Source of the DNA: Lindgomyces ingoldianus | Taxonomy: Eukaryota > Ascomycota > Dothideomycetes > Pleosporales > Lindgomycetaceae | NCBI RefSeq assembly: GCF_010093535.1 | Contig: NW_022985171.1 | Span: 401,967 to 442,639 of the forward strand | DNA: 40,673 nt | Reading direction: 5' to 3' | In this document: piece after piece, positions 9,642-19,536 of the stretch | Position numbering within the stretch: position 1 is the first letter of the stretch | Layout: each line of letters opens with the position of its first letter | Notes under the pieces: model-generated | Databases searched by the model: none | The model's input: the letters and a program-made list of their open reading frames with translations, nothing else | Told to the model about the DNA's origin: nothing | Translations under genes and position numbers: made by a program

Positions 9642-11172
9642 ATGGAACTTAGTCAAGAGCTGAATCCGCTTCGAGAGATTGCCATCAAGCTCATCAATTC
9701 TGATCCGGCGAACCCATCGACATGGGCGGTAGATCTAACGCCTCTAAAGCCCATTGTTAAGCGGCACTTAAGACATTGGGATGGAGTCGTAAGTATTCGT
9801 AGACCCAATCAAGGGAAGACTCATTTGACTGACCTATCTCATAGGCCCAATTACACCTGAACTGGGCAAAGAAACCTCTCCTAACAAGACTTAGAAGCAC
9901 GAGGCCGACCGGATTTCCGAAGATCGATGGCTCCTCCCGCTTGATGTCTTACGCGGACACTATGGAAGAGAAGGGGCAGCGAGACAATTACTGGAGTACA
10001 AAGGCATTGACCGACGCTTCGGGGCTGGCGACCTCCTTCATAGGAAATGCTTTCGCCGAAATGCAAGGACGAACCTCAGCACCAATTTATGAGCTAGAAA
10101 CGCAGGCGTATCCTTTCAGCCTCGAACAGGATGAGAAAGCGGACAACAAGGCCAAAGACCTATTATGGGATTGTCGGCTCTTGGGTTTCTCGAAGGGAAT
10201 GCGAATCGGTGGTCTTGAATGGATAGGCTCTAATTTGGATCTGAAAAAATCTTATTGGGGATCAAAGCTCCGTGAGCAGTTACTGGTCGACTCGGGAGTT
10301 TTTGGAACCATCGGGCAAGCGCAAGCTTTCATTCAGGTAGTGTATCCATATAATTGGTACTCCCCCTTGAAGCCAGGACGCAACCCTAGCATACAAATCG
10401 ACCTTGGAGCATCTTTACACAACCACGACAGCGATACAGCCAAGGTGTATATTGCAGCTCTTGCTGCACGCGCTGTGTTTGCCGGTATTCCCACCTGGGA
10501 ACTCGTAGACAAGGTTTTGATTCAAGGTGGATGGCCACATTTGAGGCAGTACTCTCGGGGCTTCAGCACCACAATTTTCACCGTAATGGTAACTCTTTTT
10601 GCTGCAGTGGAGAGCTACATCATCAACCAACAGTCTCCTCTTGGACCACTGATCATACAACTGGCTGGGAAGCTTGTCGGCCCAGTAGGGGGTACAAAGA
10701 GCCCATGGAGGGTGAGAAAGGATGTTTACTTGAAAGATTCGAAAGTGAATATCGCTTTGGCAGCATTTGAGGTAGATTTAACTTACAATTTTCTATGACA
10801 AGCATCAGGCTAATGCCATCATCTTAGGGCACAGCATCATGGACACCTTCCGCGACACCAGCATTTAGGGTACCCGCACCATACCCGAGCCATATTGTTA
10901 CTGGTCACGGATGCAAGCATGACGTTTCGAAGACTCCCCGATCTTCTGAGAGAGTAAAGATTGCGAACAACATCAACGATCTCTCAAACATGACTGTAAA
11001 CTGTGCAGGAATAACAGCGGTGCAGACCTTGTCGACCGCTCAAGCGAAGAACGAGGCTTTGCAATTTTGTAGCACTTCGTGCACACTAACCGTACTGCGG
11101 GGAGAGAAGCAATGTGTTGGATGTGCGGTAAAGCTTGCCTGGACCATAGGGGCGGTTGTGGTAATCGTTTAA
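9642..11172 (+). CDS. Protein of unknown function, three exons
   Basis: Exons 9642–9788, 9845–10771 and 10828–11172 give 472 residues. Intron 1 is GTAAGT…CTCATAG (56 bp); intron 2 is GTAGAT…CTTAG with a CTAAT branch site (56 bp). Both are phase 0, and both keep the frame open. The ATG at 9642 (AGCGATGG) was chosen as the first in frame; an upstream exon is possible. I do not recognise any domain. Visible features: a charged N-terminus, a mixed alpha/beta-looking centre rich in Trp and Tyr, a hydrophobic stretch at about 289–309, and a C-terminal part with six cysteines (387, 417, 439, 443, 454, 457; CxxxC and CxxC spacing) ending in a hydrophobic tail (LAWTIGAVVVIV). No signal peptide is evident. 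If intron 2 is retained the protein ends after VDLTYNFL at 10798. Composition is that of a host gene, unlike the surrounding repeats. Confidence 0.6.
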
Positions 11173-11508
11173 TAATATGCGGATCCAACATAGCGCGCTT
11201 TGCATGAGGTCGGACTTGATTTCTTAGGTTTGGCGTTATTCTAAGGGGATCACTGAGAAATAGATGATTTGTATATTTGTGGAGTAGTACCTGTACCGTT
11301 GTCGCCTGTGAAGGAGAGCGTAGTAGGGGAACACGCGCCGTGACCATGTTTATCGATCCTTATGGTAGTGTAATGGCAAGTAGGCGTGCTTTAAATTCAG
11401 CAACAAAACAAGTAGATTATTTAAAAGATCCCTAGGAAAAATTAGAGGACATTGAATGCTGGGTCGCCTCCTTACAAAATTAAGGATATCCTATAGCGGG
11501 CCCCCTCG
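11173..11508. other. Intergenic
   Basis: The 3' flank of the preceding gene, with ordinary composition becoming AT-rich around 11380–11450. No gene is supported. Confidence 0.4.
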
Positions 11509-11786
11509 TGTTGGAGGTCCCGCTGACGGCTCGTTTACCCTGTCGCCCAACCCCCTGCTGGCGAGCTAGCCGGACATCCCCATTGCGCGCCTGCCACCTA
11601 CTGTGGACATTTGTGAGAGGTATCGAGCAGGAAACACAGGTCACAGAGAGGGAATGCAGGATAGGGGGGTAACGAGAGTAAACCTTAGGGTCGGAGGCAG
11701 AGGTACGGAGGCCGAGGAGCCTATATACCCCGTGCCAAGCCTAGGGTACTCAGGGGTTGGATAGCTGTAACATAACCGTGACAACA
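11509..11786. repeat. GC-rich LTR-like segment
   Basis: Begins TGTTGGAGGTCCCGC and can be ended at CGTGACAACA, giving TGTTG/CAACA inverted termini of the kind seen in fungal LTRs. It contains a CCTATATACCCCGTGCC stretch that could be an LTR TATA region. No 5-bp target duplication and no second copy in the window, so the call rests on termini only. It has no RIP signature. Confidence 0.35.
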
Positions 11787-11934
11787 TTGCAGTAACTACA
11801 AGCTAGACGCTAACCCTGCAGCTAATCTACCTTATACTGTACAAGTCTCTTATACTTTATTAGCTAACTTACTATAACGTATTTTACAAGCAAGGGGTCC
11901 ACACAAGTAAACAGTCCACTCTAATAAAATTTTA
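11787..11934. other. Short repeat debris
   Basis: AT-rich sequence between the LTR-like segment and the Y terminus, with no gene. Confidence 0.35.
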
Positions 11935-11982
11935 ACGTACACTATAGGCAAGTTGCTTACACACCTAAGTTACTTTTACTAA
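11935..11982 (+). mobile_element. Y-family terminal fragment
   Basis: TA followed by ACGTACACTATAGGC and AAGTTGCTTACACACC, the Y terminus of the 'TTGCTCAC' subtype with C-to-T changes, truncated by the R LTR at 11983. Confidence 0.65.
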
Positions 11983-12287
11983 TGTAACAGTGCAGGCAAG
12001 ACAATGGGTCCGAATGCGGTAGGAATCCACTCAGAGGCATATGGGAGTGCGTGGGGACTCAATGACCTGGGAATTCCATTGACACCTATAGGCCCTGTAC
12101 GAAAGGATATCAGAAAACTACTAAGCTAGCTAAGGGGAGAGGTGCGACTAAATACATGGGGGAATAGGGGTAACAGCAGGGGACAGGGCAGAGTCGGGGC
12201 CAGGTCGAGTCAGGGTCGAAGCCGATACGAGGACCTTCCGGAGGTTCTGAGCAACCTGAGATGGAACGATTCATGAGAATTGTTACA
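11983..12287 (-). repeat. Full-length LTR, family R (305 bp), 3' LTR of a minus-strand element
   Basis: Runs from TGTAACAGTGCAGGC to GAGAATTGTTACA, with TGTAAC/GTTACA inverted termini. Immediately inside its right end is CTACCCCCCCTCTG, the complement of a polypurine tract (CAGAGGGGGGGTAG). In an LTR retrotransposon this tract directly precedes the 3' LTR, so the element body lies to the right on the minus strand. The Gypsy copies at 19219 and 34500 have the same arrangement. All other R pieces in the window are incomplete. Confidence 0.75.
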
Positions 12288-13045
12288 CTACCCCCCCTCT
12301 GTAGACTAATAGTCCCTATTAGCAGTAATTTATTCCTCTGCCTCCTTAAACTAAAACTAGTCTAATTTGGCTAGGTGTCCTTGCTCTAAGTATTCTTTCG
12401 CACTACTAGCGGTGTCCTCTAAACTAAAACGCTATGCGTGCGCACCCGCTCTAACAGTGATCTGCATTAATGCCTAGCCTACTAATTAAGGCCTGCTATT
12501 GTCTAAACATTAGTTCTTTGCTATCTGTGCAGTTATTAATCTTAGGCGTACGTTTAGTAAGGTAGCATTAGGTATTGTTAAAGGTGCCTAAAAGGTCTCT
12601 TGCTATTAGAGTAGTAGTAGTAATTTAAGACATTATTAGGGGTGATTTAGTAGCTAGAGTTAGTAGTTAAGAGTTAATGCTAGGGGTTAACTCTAAATTA
12701 GATGGGTCTAGCTTTAGGTCCTACAGAAGCAGATTTAGCTGTTGTTAGCGTAGTAGTTAAAAGTTAGGCATTAGCAGTTGTCTCTAATCCTAATAGGTTA
12801 TTAGTAGTCTCTAAGTTTCTACCTTAGCACATTTTTTATAACTTTTCTAAAAGTAATTTTATAGGGGATAGAAAGTTCTAAACCTAAAGGCTTTAGTTAA
12901 CAGAAGGTCTCTAGTATTCTGTCTATAGACTAAATAGTTTAATATAATAGTGTGTAAGTATTATAACCTAAACTAGATTAGACACGTCTTAGGCTTAAAC
13001 ATAGTTAAACAAATAATTAATGTAATATTATAATAAAGTGTTACA
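12288..13045 (-). mobile_element. Internal remnant of family R retrotransposon
   Basis: Begins with the complement of the polypurine tract and continues as RIP-altered, stop-filled sequence. No reverse transcriptase, integrase or other domain can be read with confidence. The right limit is approximate: composition and sequence change at about 13046 (GTTACAGTCTATGGTTGG). Confidence 0.45.
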
Positions 13046-13679
13046 GTCTATGGTTGGACCAACGTAACTCCACCCGAAGTACTCTACAATCTAGCTAGGT
13101 TGGGGCAGGACTTGTTTACAGACTAATTAGAAGATTTAGAGGCAGCGCAGCTGCCTGCGATTGCAGAAGAATGCATTATCTAATAGAAAGGCAGGCTGTG
13201 AGTTAAACAATTTTAATAAGCTAGGCAAGTTTACTATACTATAAACTTAGTAAACTTACATAACTTGTTCTTAGCACTATTAGACATGTATATAGTTTTA
13301 ACCTTAAATAACCTTTAAAAAGTGTGTTTAATGTTTAGTTTATTTTTTATATAAACTAAGTAGCATTTAGCTTTGTAAAAAGCTGTAATACTATTTATAT
13401 ATCTTGCAACATATATACCTCTAATTCTATCTAACAGGACTGTTTAACCTAGCTACTATACTGCTGCTATAGGGACAAACTATAATCTAGTTGCCCTCCT
13501 CTACTCTATTAGCCTAGTAGCTATTATGTAGGATTGTACACCCTACTGTTAGCCTCTATTCCCTTATTTTACCTTAAGGAACAACATTAACCTAAGTGCT
13601 TCTTAAAGTAAGAATTATAACATTAAACACTACACCCCTTAAAAAGTATAACTACTTAATATAACCTTAATTCTAACAT
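13046..13679. other. Retroelement debris, probably 5' leader of the following gag
   Basis: A less altered patch (13046–13200, with GGTTGGACCAACG and GCAGCGCAGCTGCC) is followed by AT-rich DNA leading into the gag-like region. No LTR termini could be fixed. Confidence 0.3.
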
Positions 13680-14340
13680 AGCCTACGCAGCCCTATTAGA
13701 ATTACAGGAAGTTCTAATAGCTAATAAAGAAGTCTTAGTAGAATAGATTAATAGTATCTAGAACAACATTAAAAAACTCTAATAAATTAGTAACAAGATT
13801 AATAAGCTAGTTAGTCTTTATAAAAAAGTAAAAAACTTTTATTAAAAAGTAGCTAAATTTAATAACTAACTAACTTTAATAAACTTTTAATTAGCTATAA
13901 GCTCTACAAACTAGATATATATGTTATAAGTAGAACTAGCTAAACTCTAGAATATTTTAACTAAGAAAGCAAGTATTACAGCTAAGAAAACTTTAAGACT
14001 AGCCCTTTTAAAGCCTTTTAGAAAATTGCCTAAGAACCTTTGCCTCTTTTTTACTAAATGCTACCTTTATATGCAATATAATAAAGGAGCATTTTAAACT
14101 AATGCAGAAATAATATCCTAGATAGGACTACATTTAGAAGGACTCTCTGCAATCTAGTTTTAGTTATATGTAGATAACTAAATAGACTTTAGAGCAAACA
14201 GCTCTACACTAAACTCTAAAACTAAAGAAATATTTAGTAGCATTAAAGCCTTTAAAGAAGGTCTAACTGCTATTTATAAAACTATAAATAAATAAAAAAT
14301 TGCAGGTAACAAGCTAGACGCCCTAAAACAAGAAAAAAAA
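13680..14340 (+). pseudogene. Retrotransposon Gag remnant
   Basis: Plus-strand frame with interspersed stops. It reads a helical, Lys/Leu-rich N-terminal part, then a Gag core resembling fungal Ty3/Gypsy capsids: KPFRKLPKNLCLFFTKCYLY followed by a conserved-looking AEIISWIGLHLEGLSAIWF-type region (stops occupy tryptophan positions), around 14000–14180. The tail reads SIKAFKEGLTAIYKTINK near 14240. It is cut at about 14350 by R LTR sequence, so no zinc knuckle or pol remains. Its strand is opposite to the R remnant on its left, so it belongs to a different insertion. Confidence 0.55.
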
Positions 14341-14349
14341 CAGCCTAGT

Positions 14350-14532
14350 CTATAGGTGTCAATGGCATTCCCAGGTTCAGAGTCCCCACGCACTCCCATA
14401 TGCCTCTGAGTGGATTCCCACCGCATTCGGACCCATTGTCTTGCCTGTGCCGTTACAGAATCGTTCCATCTCAGGTCGCCCGGAACCTATCCGAAGGGAC
14501 CCCGTATCGGCTCTGACCCTGACTCGACCTGG
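14350..14532 (-). repeat. Family R LTR–LTR junction (reverse)
   Basis: 14350–14457 is the reverse complement of the first ~108 bp of the R LTR and ends at CCGTTACA. 14458–14532 (GAATCGTTCCATCTCAGG … GACTCGACCTGG) is the reverse complement of the last third of the same LTR, starting 15 bp inside its end. The order is tail then head, so this is one LTR end joined to the beginning of another, not a single LTR. Confidence 0.7.
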
Positions 14533-14582
14533 CTACAGCGGACTGTTAGCTGGTGAAGGGAAAAAACTAATCGCTAATTGCT

Positions 14583-14641
14583 TAGAGTCTTAGCAAAAGT
14601 AAGCAACTTAGGTGTGTAAGCAACTTGCTTGTAAAGTATAT
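14583..14641 (+). mobile_element. Y-family 3' terminal fragment
   Basis: GAGTCTTAGCAAAAGTAAGC … GTGTGTAAGCAACTTGC … AAAGTATAT followed by TA: a Y right end with RIP-type changes. Only about 60 bp remain; it lies 48 bp before the left end of another Y copy. Confidence 0.6.
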
Positions 14642-14689
14642 TACCTTAAAAAAGTTATATTTATTTAAAAGCCTAAAGTGTAAGCTATA

Positions 14690-15120
14690 ACATACTTCAC
14701 AGGCGAGTTGCTTACACACCTGAGTTGCTTACTTTTGCTAAGACCCTACTAAACTACCCTTTCTACACTAATGCATTCCCCACAACACTACTTAGACGCG
14801 CTAAAAGAACATTAGATACAGCTTACGCTCTAAGCTTTTAAACAAGACATAAAACTCTTAAAAAAAATATGCTGTAGCTATGTGTAAAGTCCTATAAAAG
14901 ACAATAAATAACTATAGCGCTAGACAACTTTTATAAGCTAATTCTACAGCTAAATTACAGAGGCTAGGCAATAAAAAAGAGCAGGTAATTATTAAAACTA
15001 TACTTAAGCTATATGCGCAAGAAATTTCCCCTTAAATAGCATTTATAGCTAATATAGCTAATTCTTTGCGCGCTAAGCATAATCTAGGCTATGTTTACAT
15101 AAACTAGCCTAGTATGTTTG
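14690..15120 (+). mobile_element. Y-family DNA transposon, 5' part with transposase N-terminus remnant
   Basis: Starts after TA (14688–14689) with ACATACTTCACAGGCG, TTGCTTACACACCTGAG and CTTACTTTTGCTAAGACCC. The plus strand then encodes, with stops, a Fot1/pogo-like N-terminal region; near 15045–15115 it reads FIANIANSLRAKHNLGYVYI, matching the second DNA-binding helix-turn-helix block of these transposases (usually …MAN…L…G…VG.NW). The same region is at 32905–33270 and, on the minus strand, 6480–6180. It is interrupted at 15121 by an LTR; the remainder is not found beyond it. Confidence 0.7.
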
Positions 15121-15491
15121 TGTCAGATTTGCGCACCTACTGTCAAGACAGGAGGAACGCTTGACGAAAGCTGCTACATAGTACGAGCAATAAGCTCGAA
15201 CAGTATGTTGCTGCAAATTGCAGCATGTTGCAGCAGTTTGCAGCAAATTGCAGCATGTTGCAGCAGTTTGCAGCAAATTGCAGAAAATTGCAGCATTTTG
15301 CAAGCTGGTCGCGCATAGGGCAAGTGCGCGAGGGACTTAGATCGGCAAAACAAAAAGCCGAGCAACACGAGTAGAGCAGAAAAAGGATCAATAAATAAAG
15401 ACAATCAATACAATCAATCAATCATCCCATACATCATATCCAAACCCATTATTCATCTCAGGAAGCCCAGAAACAGTGCTTCAATCTAACA
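15121..15491. mobile_element. Solo LTR, family C, copy 2 (371 bp)
   Basis: Begins TGTCAGATTTGCGCACC and ends CAATCTAACA. The decamer repeat TTGCAGCANN occupies 15210–15300. The flanks GTTTG and CTTAT do not match, so the original target duplication is lost or the copy was rearranged. Sequence to its left continues in the related Y copy at 33270, but sequence to its right does not, supporting rearrangement. Confidence 0.8.
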
Positions 15492-16342
15492 CTTATATTA
15501 TAAAACTTAAGTTCCTACTATACTTTATATATACTTATAATATAGTAATTACTTTTAATAATATCTAAAAAGAGTTTTAAGGCACTAGTTTAGTCTTATT
15601 TAACTTAAAATAAGTTAAAATAGCTTTTAATATTTAGTTATTAGCAGAGCTTGCTCTGCTTATTATATTCGGGTTTGCAGAACGAAAAGTTGAGCAGAAT
15701 CTCCTCTTTTAGACGCGCTAGTTAGTTAGAATTTCTTCAGATAAACCCTAGTAACGCTGTTTCTCTGTCACCTTATGTGTTTCTTATATTCTTTTTTAAA
15801 AAAAATGTATACCTAATGTAAGTGCACCTTTACGCTAATTTGCATGCAGTTTGCTCTAGCATGCGTTGTGTAAAACATGTTTAAATTATGGTTAGTTGCG
15901 TCTGTTCCACCTCTCTAGCCACATCGGTGTGTTGGGGATTGGCATCAGCCACATTAGTGTGTTGAGGATTGGCATCAGCCGCATCAGTGTGTCGGGGTGT
16001 CAGATATGCGCACCTACTGTCAAGACAGGAGGAACGCTGGACGAAAGCTGCTACATAGTACAAGCAATAAGCTCAAACAGTATGTTGCTGCAAATTGCTG
16101 CATGTTGCAGCATGTTGCAGCATTTTGCAACAAATTGCAGCATGTTGCAAGCTGGTTGTGCATAGGGCTAGTGCGCGAGGGACTCGGACCAGAAAAACAA
16201 GGCCGAGCAACACGAGCAGAGCAGACAAAAAAAAGATTAATTAATTAATACAATTAATCATCATCCCATACATCATATCTAAACCCATTATTCATCTCAG
16301 GAAGCCTAGAAACAGTGCTTCAATCTGACACAGGGATTAGCA
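15492..16342 (-). repeat. X and M repeats in reverse, split by a solo LTR
   Basis: 15492–15647 matches X (compare 2771–2880). 15648–15997 is element M in reverse complement to 4216–4947: it opens AGCAGAGCTTGCTCTGC and carries the undisturbed site of LTR C copy 1 (about 15862). Within it, a 30-bp unit (GTGTGTTGGGGATTGGCATC and similar) occurs three times at 15915–15997; M copy 1 has it once. No gene is supported. Confidence 0.6.
15998..16330. mobile_element. Solo LTR, family C, copy 3 (333 bp)
   Basis: TGTCAGATATGCGCACC … CAATCTGACA, flanked by CGGGG (15993–15997) and CAGGG (16331–16335), a 5-bp duplication with one G-to-A change. The complement of M copy 1 at 4340–4360 reads GTGTCGGGGATTAGCA, the empty site. 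It inserted in the same element as copy 1, at another place. Confidence 0.88.
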
Positions 16343-16343
16343 G

Positions 16344-16740
16344 TTGCTCGCACACCTGAGTTGCTCACTTTTGCCAAGACCACACCACAACAAACGTTAT
16401 TATGGCCCATAACAACCCACTCTAGCACTATAGAGTACAGTACAGCCTAGAATATTATTTAGATACTACTTCTACTTCTTGCTTACACGTTTGCGCGTCA
16501 TGTCTAGTCTAATTGCACTGTCCGCAGCGTCTTTAGGATTGCTTATCTACTTTAGCTTACACCTGCTTCTTTGCCTTCTTCCTGTCACTGCGCTCCCTAA
16601 ACTCATTTTAAGCTGTTAAGCGCAGGCCTTTCTAAAGGTAGCTGCCTTATTAGCTGCTTAAAGCTTAGTAATTTCCTATTATGCTAACACTAGCTTATGT
16701 GTAATTATTACTGCCCTTTTGTAAAGCTTTTTTTCTAGAG
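16344..16740 (-). mobile_element. Y-family DNA transposon, 3' part, reverse
   Basis: Reverse complement of 3100–3500: begins inside the Y terminus (TTGCTCGCACACCTGAG, CTCACTTTTGCCAAGACC) and continues into the Lys/Arg-rich C-terminal transposase coding remnant (minus strand, e.g. around 16440–16700). This is the least RIP-altered Y copy in the window. The extreme ACGTAC end is missing. Confidence 0.65.
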
Positions 16741-16824
16741 GCATTACCCTCCTAGAACTCTCTCTATACGTAGAGCTACTTGCAACACAACTAATATCTA
16801 CTAGGGATTGTTGCCTGCTGCTGT

Positions 16825-16984
16825 AATCTACTGTAGTTTGCTGCAATTTGCTGTAGTTTGCTGCAATTTGCTATAGTTTGCCGCAATTTGCTGTAGTTTG
16901 CTGCAATTTGCTATAGTTTGCCGCAATTTGCTGCAGTTTGCTGCAATTTGCTGTAGTTTGCTACAATTTGCTGCAATTTACTTT
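16825..16984. repeat. Decamer minisatellite, about 15 units
   Basis: Near-perfect 10-bp units alternate between TTTGCTGTAG and TTTGCTGCAA, so a 20-bp higher-order period is visible. The complement of the second unit is TTGCAGCAAA, the same decamer that expands inside the family C LTRs. Variants (TATAG, CCGCAA, CTACAA) are single C/T or G/A changes. Confidence 0.9.
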
Positions 16985-17918
16985 ATGCATTTCCTAACAC
17001 TGCTAGGTAATCTCTTACTAACACCTCTAGGCATTAGCCTATTATATTTAAACAGCAGTTAAAGAAGCTAAACTAGCAGTTATGTAAGCAAAACAGCTTG
17101 TTAAGGTATTACATGTACTATATTAATCTTTGCAGCGATAGAGAGGCAGAGGCAGAGGCAGAGGCAGCGCTAGAGGTCCCTAGCACTTTAAGAAATTCCT
17201 GCAGAGGCAACAAACTACACAAGCTGCAGCTCTACAACTAGGGCTTTAATGCTAAAACAATTAAATTAAAGAGATTAGGTAGCAGTATTCGGCATAGTGT
17301 GGCAGTATTAGGCAGTAAAAGGAACAGGTGCAACGCTAGAGAACGCAAGGTGCAAAGAAAAGGAAGACTATTATAAGAGCAGAAACGCGTTAAAAGCTAG
17401 AGCTAAAACATGTTCTTTTAATTATAGCTAATAATTAACTAGTTTCTAGATAACTGTTAAATAGGCTCTATGCTAGCTAGCATTTGTAATTAGCAAGTAC
17501 GTGCGAGGCAAAGAGGGTTGCACAGTGTACACATCGCGCGCAAGGGGTAGCAGGTAACTAGTGTTAATTATTCTTCTTCTTCTAAGTCTATGCAAAGGAA
17601 AGGAATATTTATCTGTTTATATGTGCAACTATAACACAAGACTATGTTATATAACACCTAACAGTGTATCTAAATACTTTTATTTAGATAATAACTAATT
17701 TTAAATTTATATAAACTTTTAGTTTTTAAAAAAGAAAATTTACTAACTTAATTAAAGCTAAAAATTAGCTAGCTATTATTTACTTTTAAGTATTACTTTA
17801 CTTATAAGTGTACTTTATAATAAGTAATTTAGTTATGTATAAAGTTTTTAGCTTAGCGCCTATATACTTTTTTAAAAAGTAAAATAACTTATATTAAATA
17901 GCTATAAAAAGTGTAATA
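16985..17918. other. Repeat debris without a readable gene
   Basis: Includes a short GAGGCA hexamer run (17141–17167) and a less altered patch (17140–17560) with GC-richer pieces such as GTACGTGCGAGGCAAAG. 17690–17918 matches 3690–3800 and contains the uninterrupted AAGTG site of LTR F just before the gap. No coding region is supported. Confidence 0.45.
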
Positions 17919-18493
17919 NNNNNNNNNNNNNNNNNNNNNNNNNNNNNNNNNNNNNNNNNNNNNNNNNNNNNNNNNNNNNNNNNNNNNNNNNNNNNNNNNN
18001 NNNNNNNNNNNNNNNNNNNNNNNNNNNNNNNNNNNNNNNNNNNNNNNNNNNNNNNNNNNNNNNNNNNNNNNNNNNNNNNNNNNNNNNNNNNNNNNNNNNN
18101 NNNNNNNNNNNNNNNNNNNNNNNNNNNNNNNNNNNNNNNNNNNNNNNNNNNNNNNNNNNNNNNNNNNNNNNNNNNNNNNNNNNNNNNNNNNNNNNNNNNN
18201 NNNNNNNNNNNNNNNNNNNNNNNNNNNNNNNNNNNNNNNNNNNNNNNNNNNNNNNNNNNNNNNNNNNNNNNNNNNNNNNNNNNNNNNNNNNNNNNNNNNN
18301 NNNNNNNNNNNNNNNNNNNNNNNNNNNNNNNNNNNNNNNNNNNNNNNNNNNNNNNNNNNNNNNNNNNNNNNNNNNNNNNNNNNNNNNNNNNNNNNNNNNN
18401 NNNNNNNNNNNNNNNNNNNNNNNNNNNNNNNNNNNNNNNNNNNNNNNNNNNNNNNNNNNNNNNNNNNNNNNNNNNNNNNNNNNNNNNNNNNNN
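17919..18493. other. Assembly gap (575 N)
   Basis: A run of N. It separates repeat debris on the left from an R LTR fragment on the right, so the gap is probably a repeat the assembler could not resolve. Nothing can be said about its content. Confidence 0.99.
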
Positions 18494-18684
18494 TTACCCC
18501 TATTCCCTCATGTATTTAGTCGCACCTCGCCCCCGTAGCTAGCTCGGTAGTTTTCTGATATCCTTTCGTACAAGGCCTATAGGTGTCAATGGCATTCCCA
18601 GGTTCAGAGTCCCCACGCACTCCCATATGCCTCTGAGTGGACTCCCACCGTATTCGGACCCATTGTCTTGCCTGCGCCGTTACA
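18494..18684 (-). repeat. LTR fragment, family R (reverse)
   Basis: Reverse complement of about the first 190 bp of the R LTR, from TTACCCCTATTCCCTC to GCGCCGTTACA. Its outer part lies in the gap. One base separates it from the next LTR. Confidence 0.75.
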
Positions 18685-18685
18685 C

Positions 18686-18886
18686 TATAAAGATAGAATA
18701 GTAAGTAGCATAGATAGCACTAAAAGCAAGCTTTTAAAGAAAGATAGAAGTGTATTATAAAAGAGACAAATTACTGCTAAGCCTTGCTTATTAGGATTTA
18801 TGCTTATATATAAAGCACAGGTTATGTGACCTCTAAACAGGTCAGGGGAGGCTATACTAGCCCGCTCTAGGACATCTAGCCTTACA
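18686..18886. mobile_element. Solo LTR, family D, copy 1 (201 bp), RIP-altered
   Basis: Same length as, and colinear with, 32648–32848, but with many C-to-T/G-to-A differences (TATAAAGATAGAATAG for TGTAAAGATGGGATGG). It ends CTAGCCTTACA. No matching flanks can be recognised because R abuts it on the left. Confidence 0.7.
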
Positions 18887-18961
18887 CCTACCTTAATGTG
18901 CTAACTATTGCTCTAAGCAAGCTTTGCTTTTACAGATCATTTATAAACTGTCGTAGTATTT
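18887..18961 (-). repeat. End fragment of element M
   Basis: Reverse complement of 4180–4256 (CCTACCTTAATGTGC … GCAAGCTTTGC …). Only one end of M is present. Confidence 0.5.
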
Positions 18962-19218
18962 TATACTTTATTACTACTACTACTTATTAATAATAAGCCC
19001 TAGTAGTTATAAACCTTAAGTAATACTCTTAAATTTAAGTTATAATTAATGCTTATAAAAGTAAAAATTTAAAAGCATATAAATAGCTTACTAATATTTA
19101 CAGTAAAAGCTTTTAAAAAGGTTTTAAAAAAAGTAGTAATTATTACGCATAAGCTAGTGTTAGTGTAAAAAAAGATTATAAAGCTTTAAGTAGTAAATAA
19201 GGCTGCTATATAACATAG

Positions 19219-19536
19219 TGTCACGATTGTGCACGAGTAAGGTTATAGAGCTTCACGGAGGTCTAGTTCAATTACTACGTGAGGTATTATAGTAGGTACA
19301 AGACATTGTGTAAGGAATAGAAAGGTTTAGAAGGAAATTAGTAATTAAATACTTAGCTTAGAAGTCTAAGCGCTTTAAGTATAAATTAAGCCTATTCTAG
19401 GTTTAGTTAGTGTTAAAGCAGTTTATGCTTAAGTTTATGTCTATATTATGTTGTGTTTATGTTAGACATGCACTAATAATACTCTAGTACATGTCTAATA
19501 CAGTTATGTCTAGGATCTAGGGAGGATACTGTGACA
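19219..19536 (-). repeat. 3' LTR of Gypsy copy 1
   Basis: 318 bp, TGTCACGATTGTGC … GATACTGTGACA. It is the 3' LTR of a minus-strand element because the polypurine tract lies directly inside it. Confidence 0.9.

Noticed and set aside
10973..11347. 124-codon minus-strand frame
   Set aside because: It is antisense to the third exon of the gene at 9642 and shows no protein-like features.
15109..16248. Overlapping open frames rich in CCNLLQ/CSSLQQ repeats (also at 33420–33973)
   Set aside because: They are translations of the 10-bp repeat inside family C LTRs, open on both strands because the unit lacks stops; not genes.
16825..16984. CRISPR-like regular array
   Set aside because: There are no spacers: units of 10 bp are directly adjacent, and the organism is a fungus.
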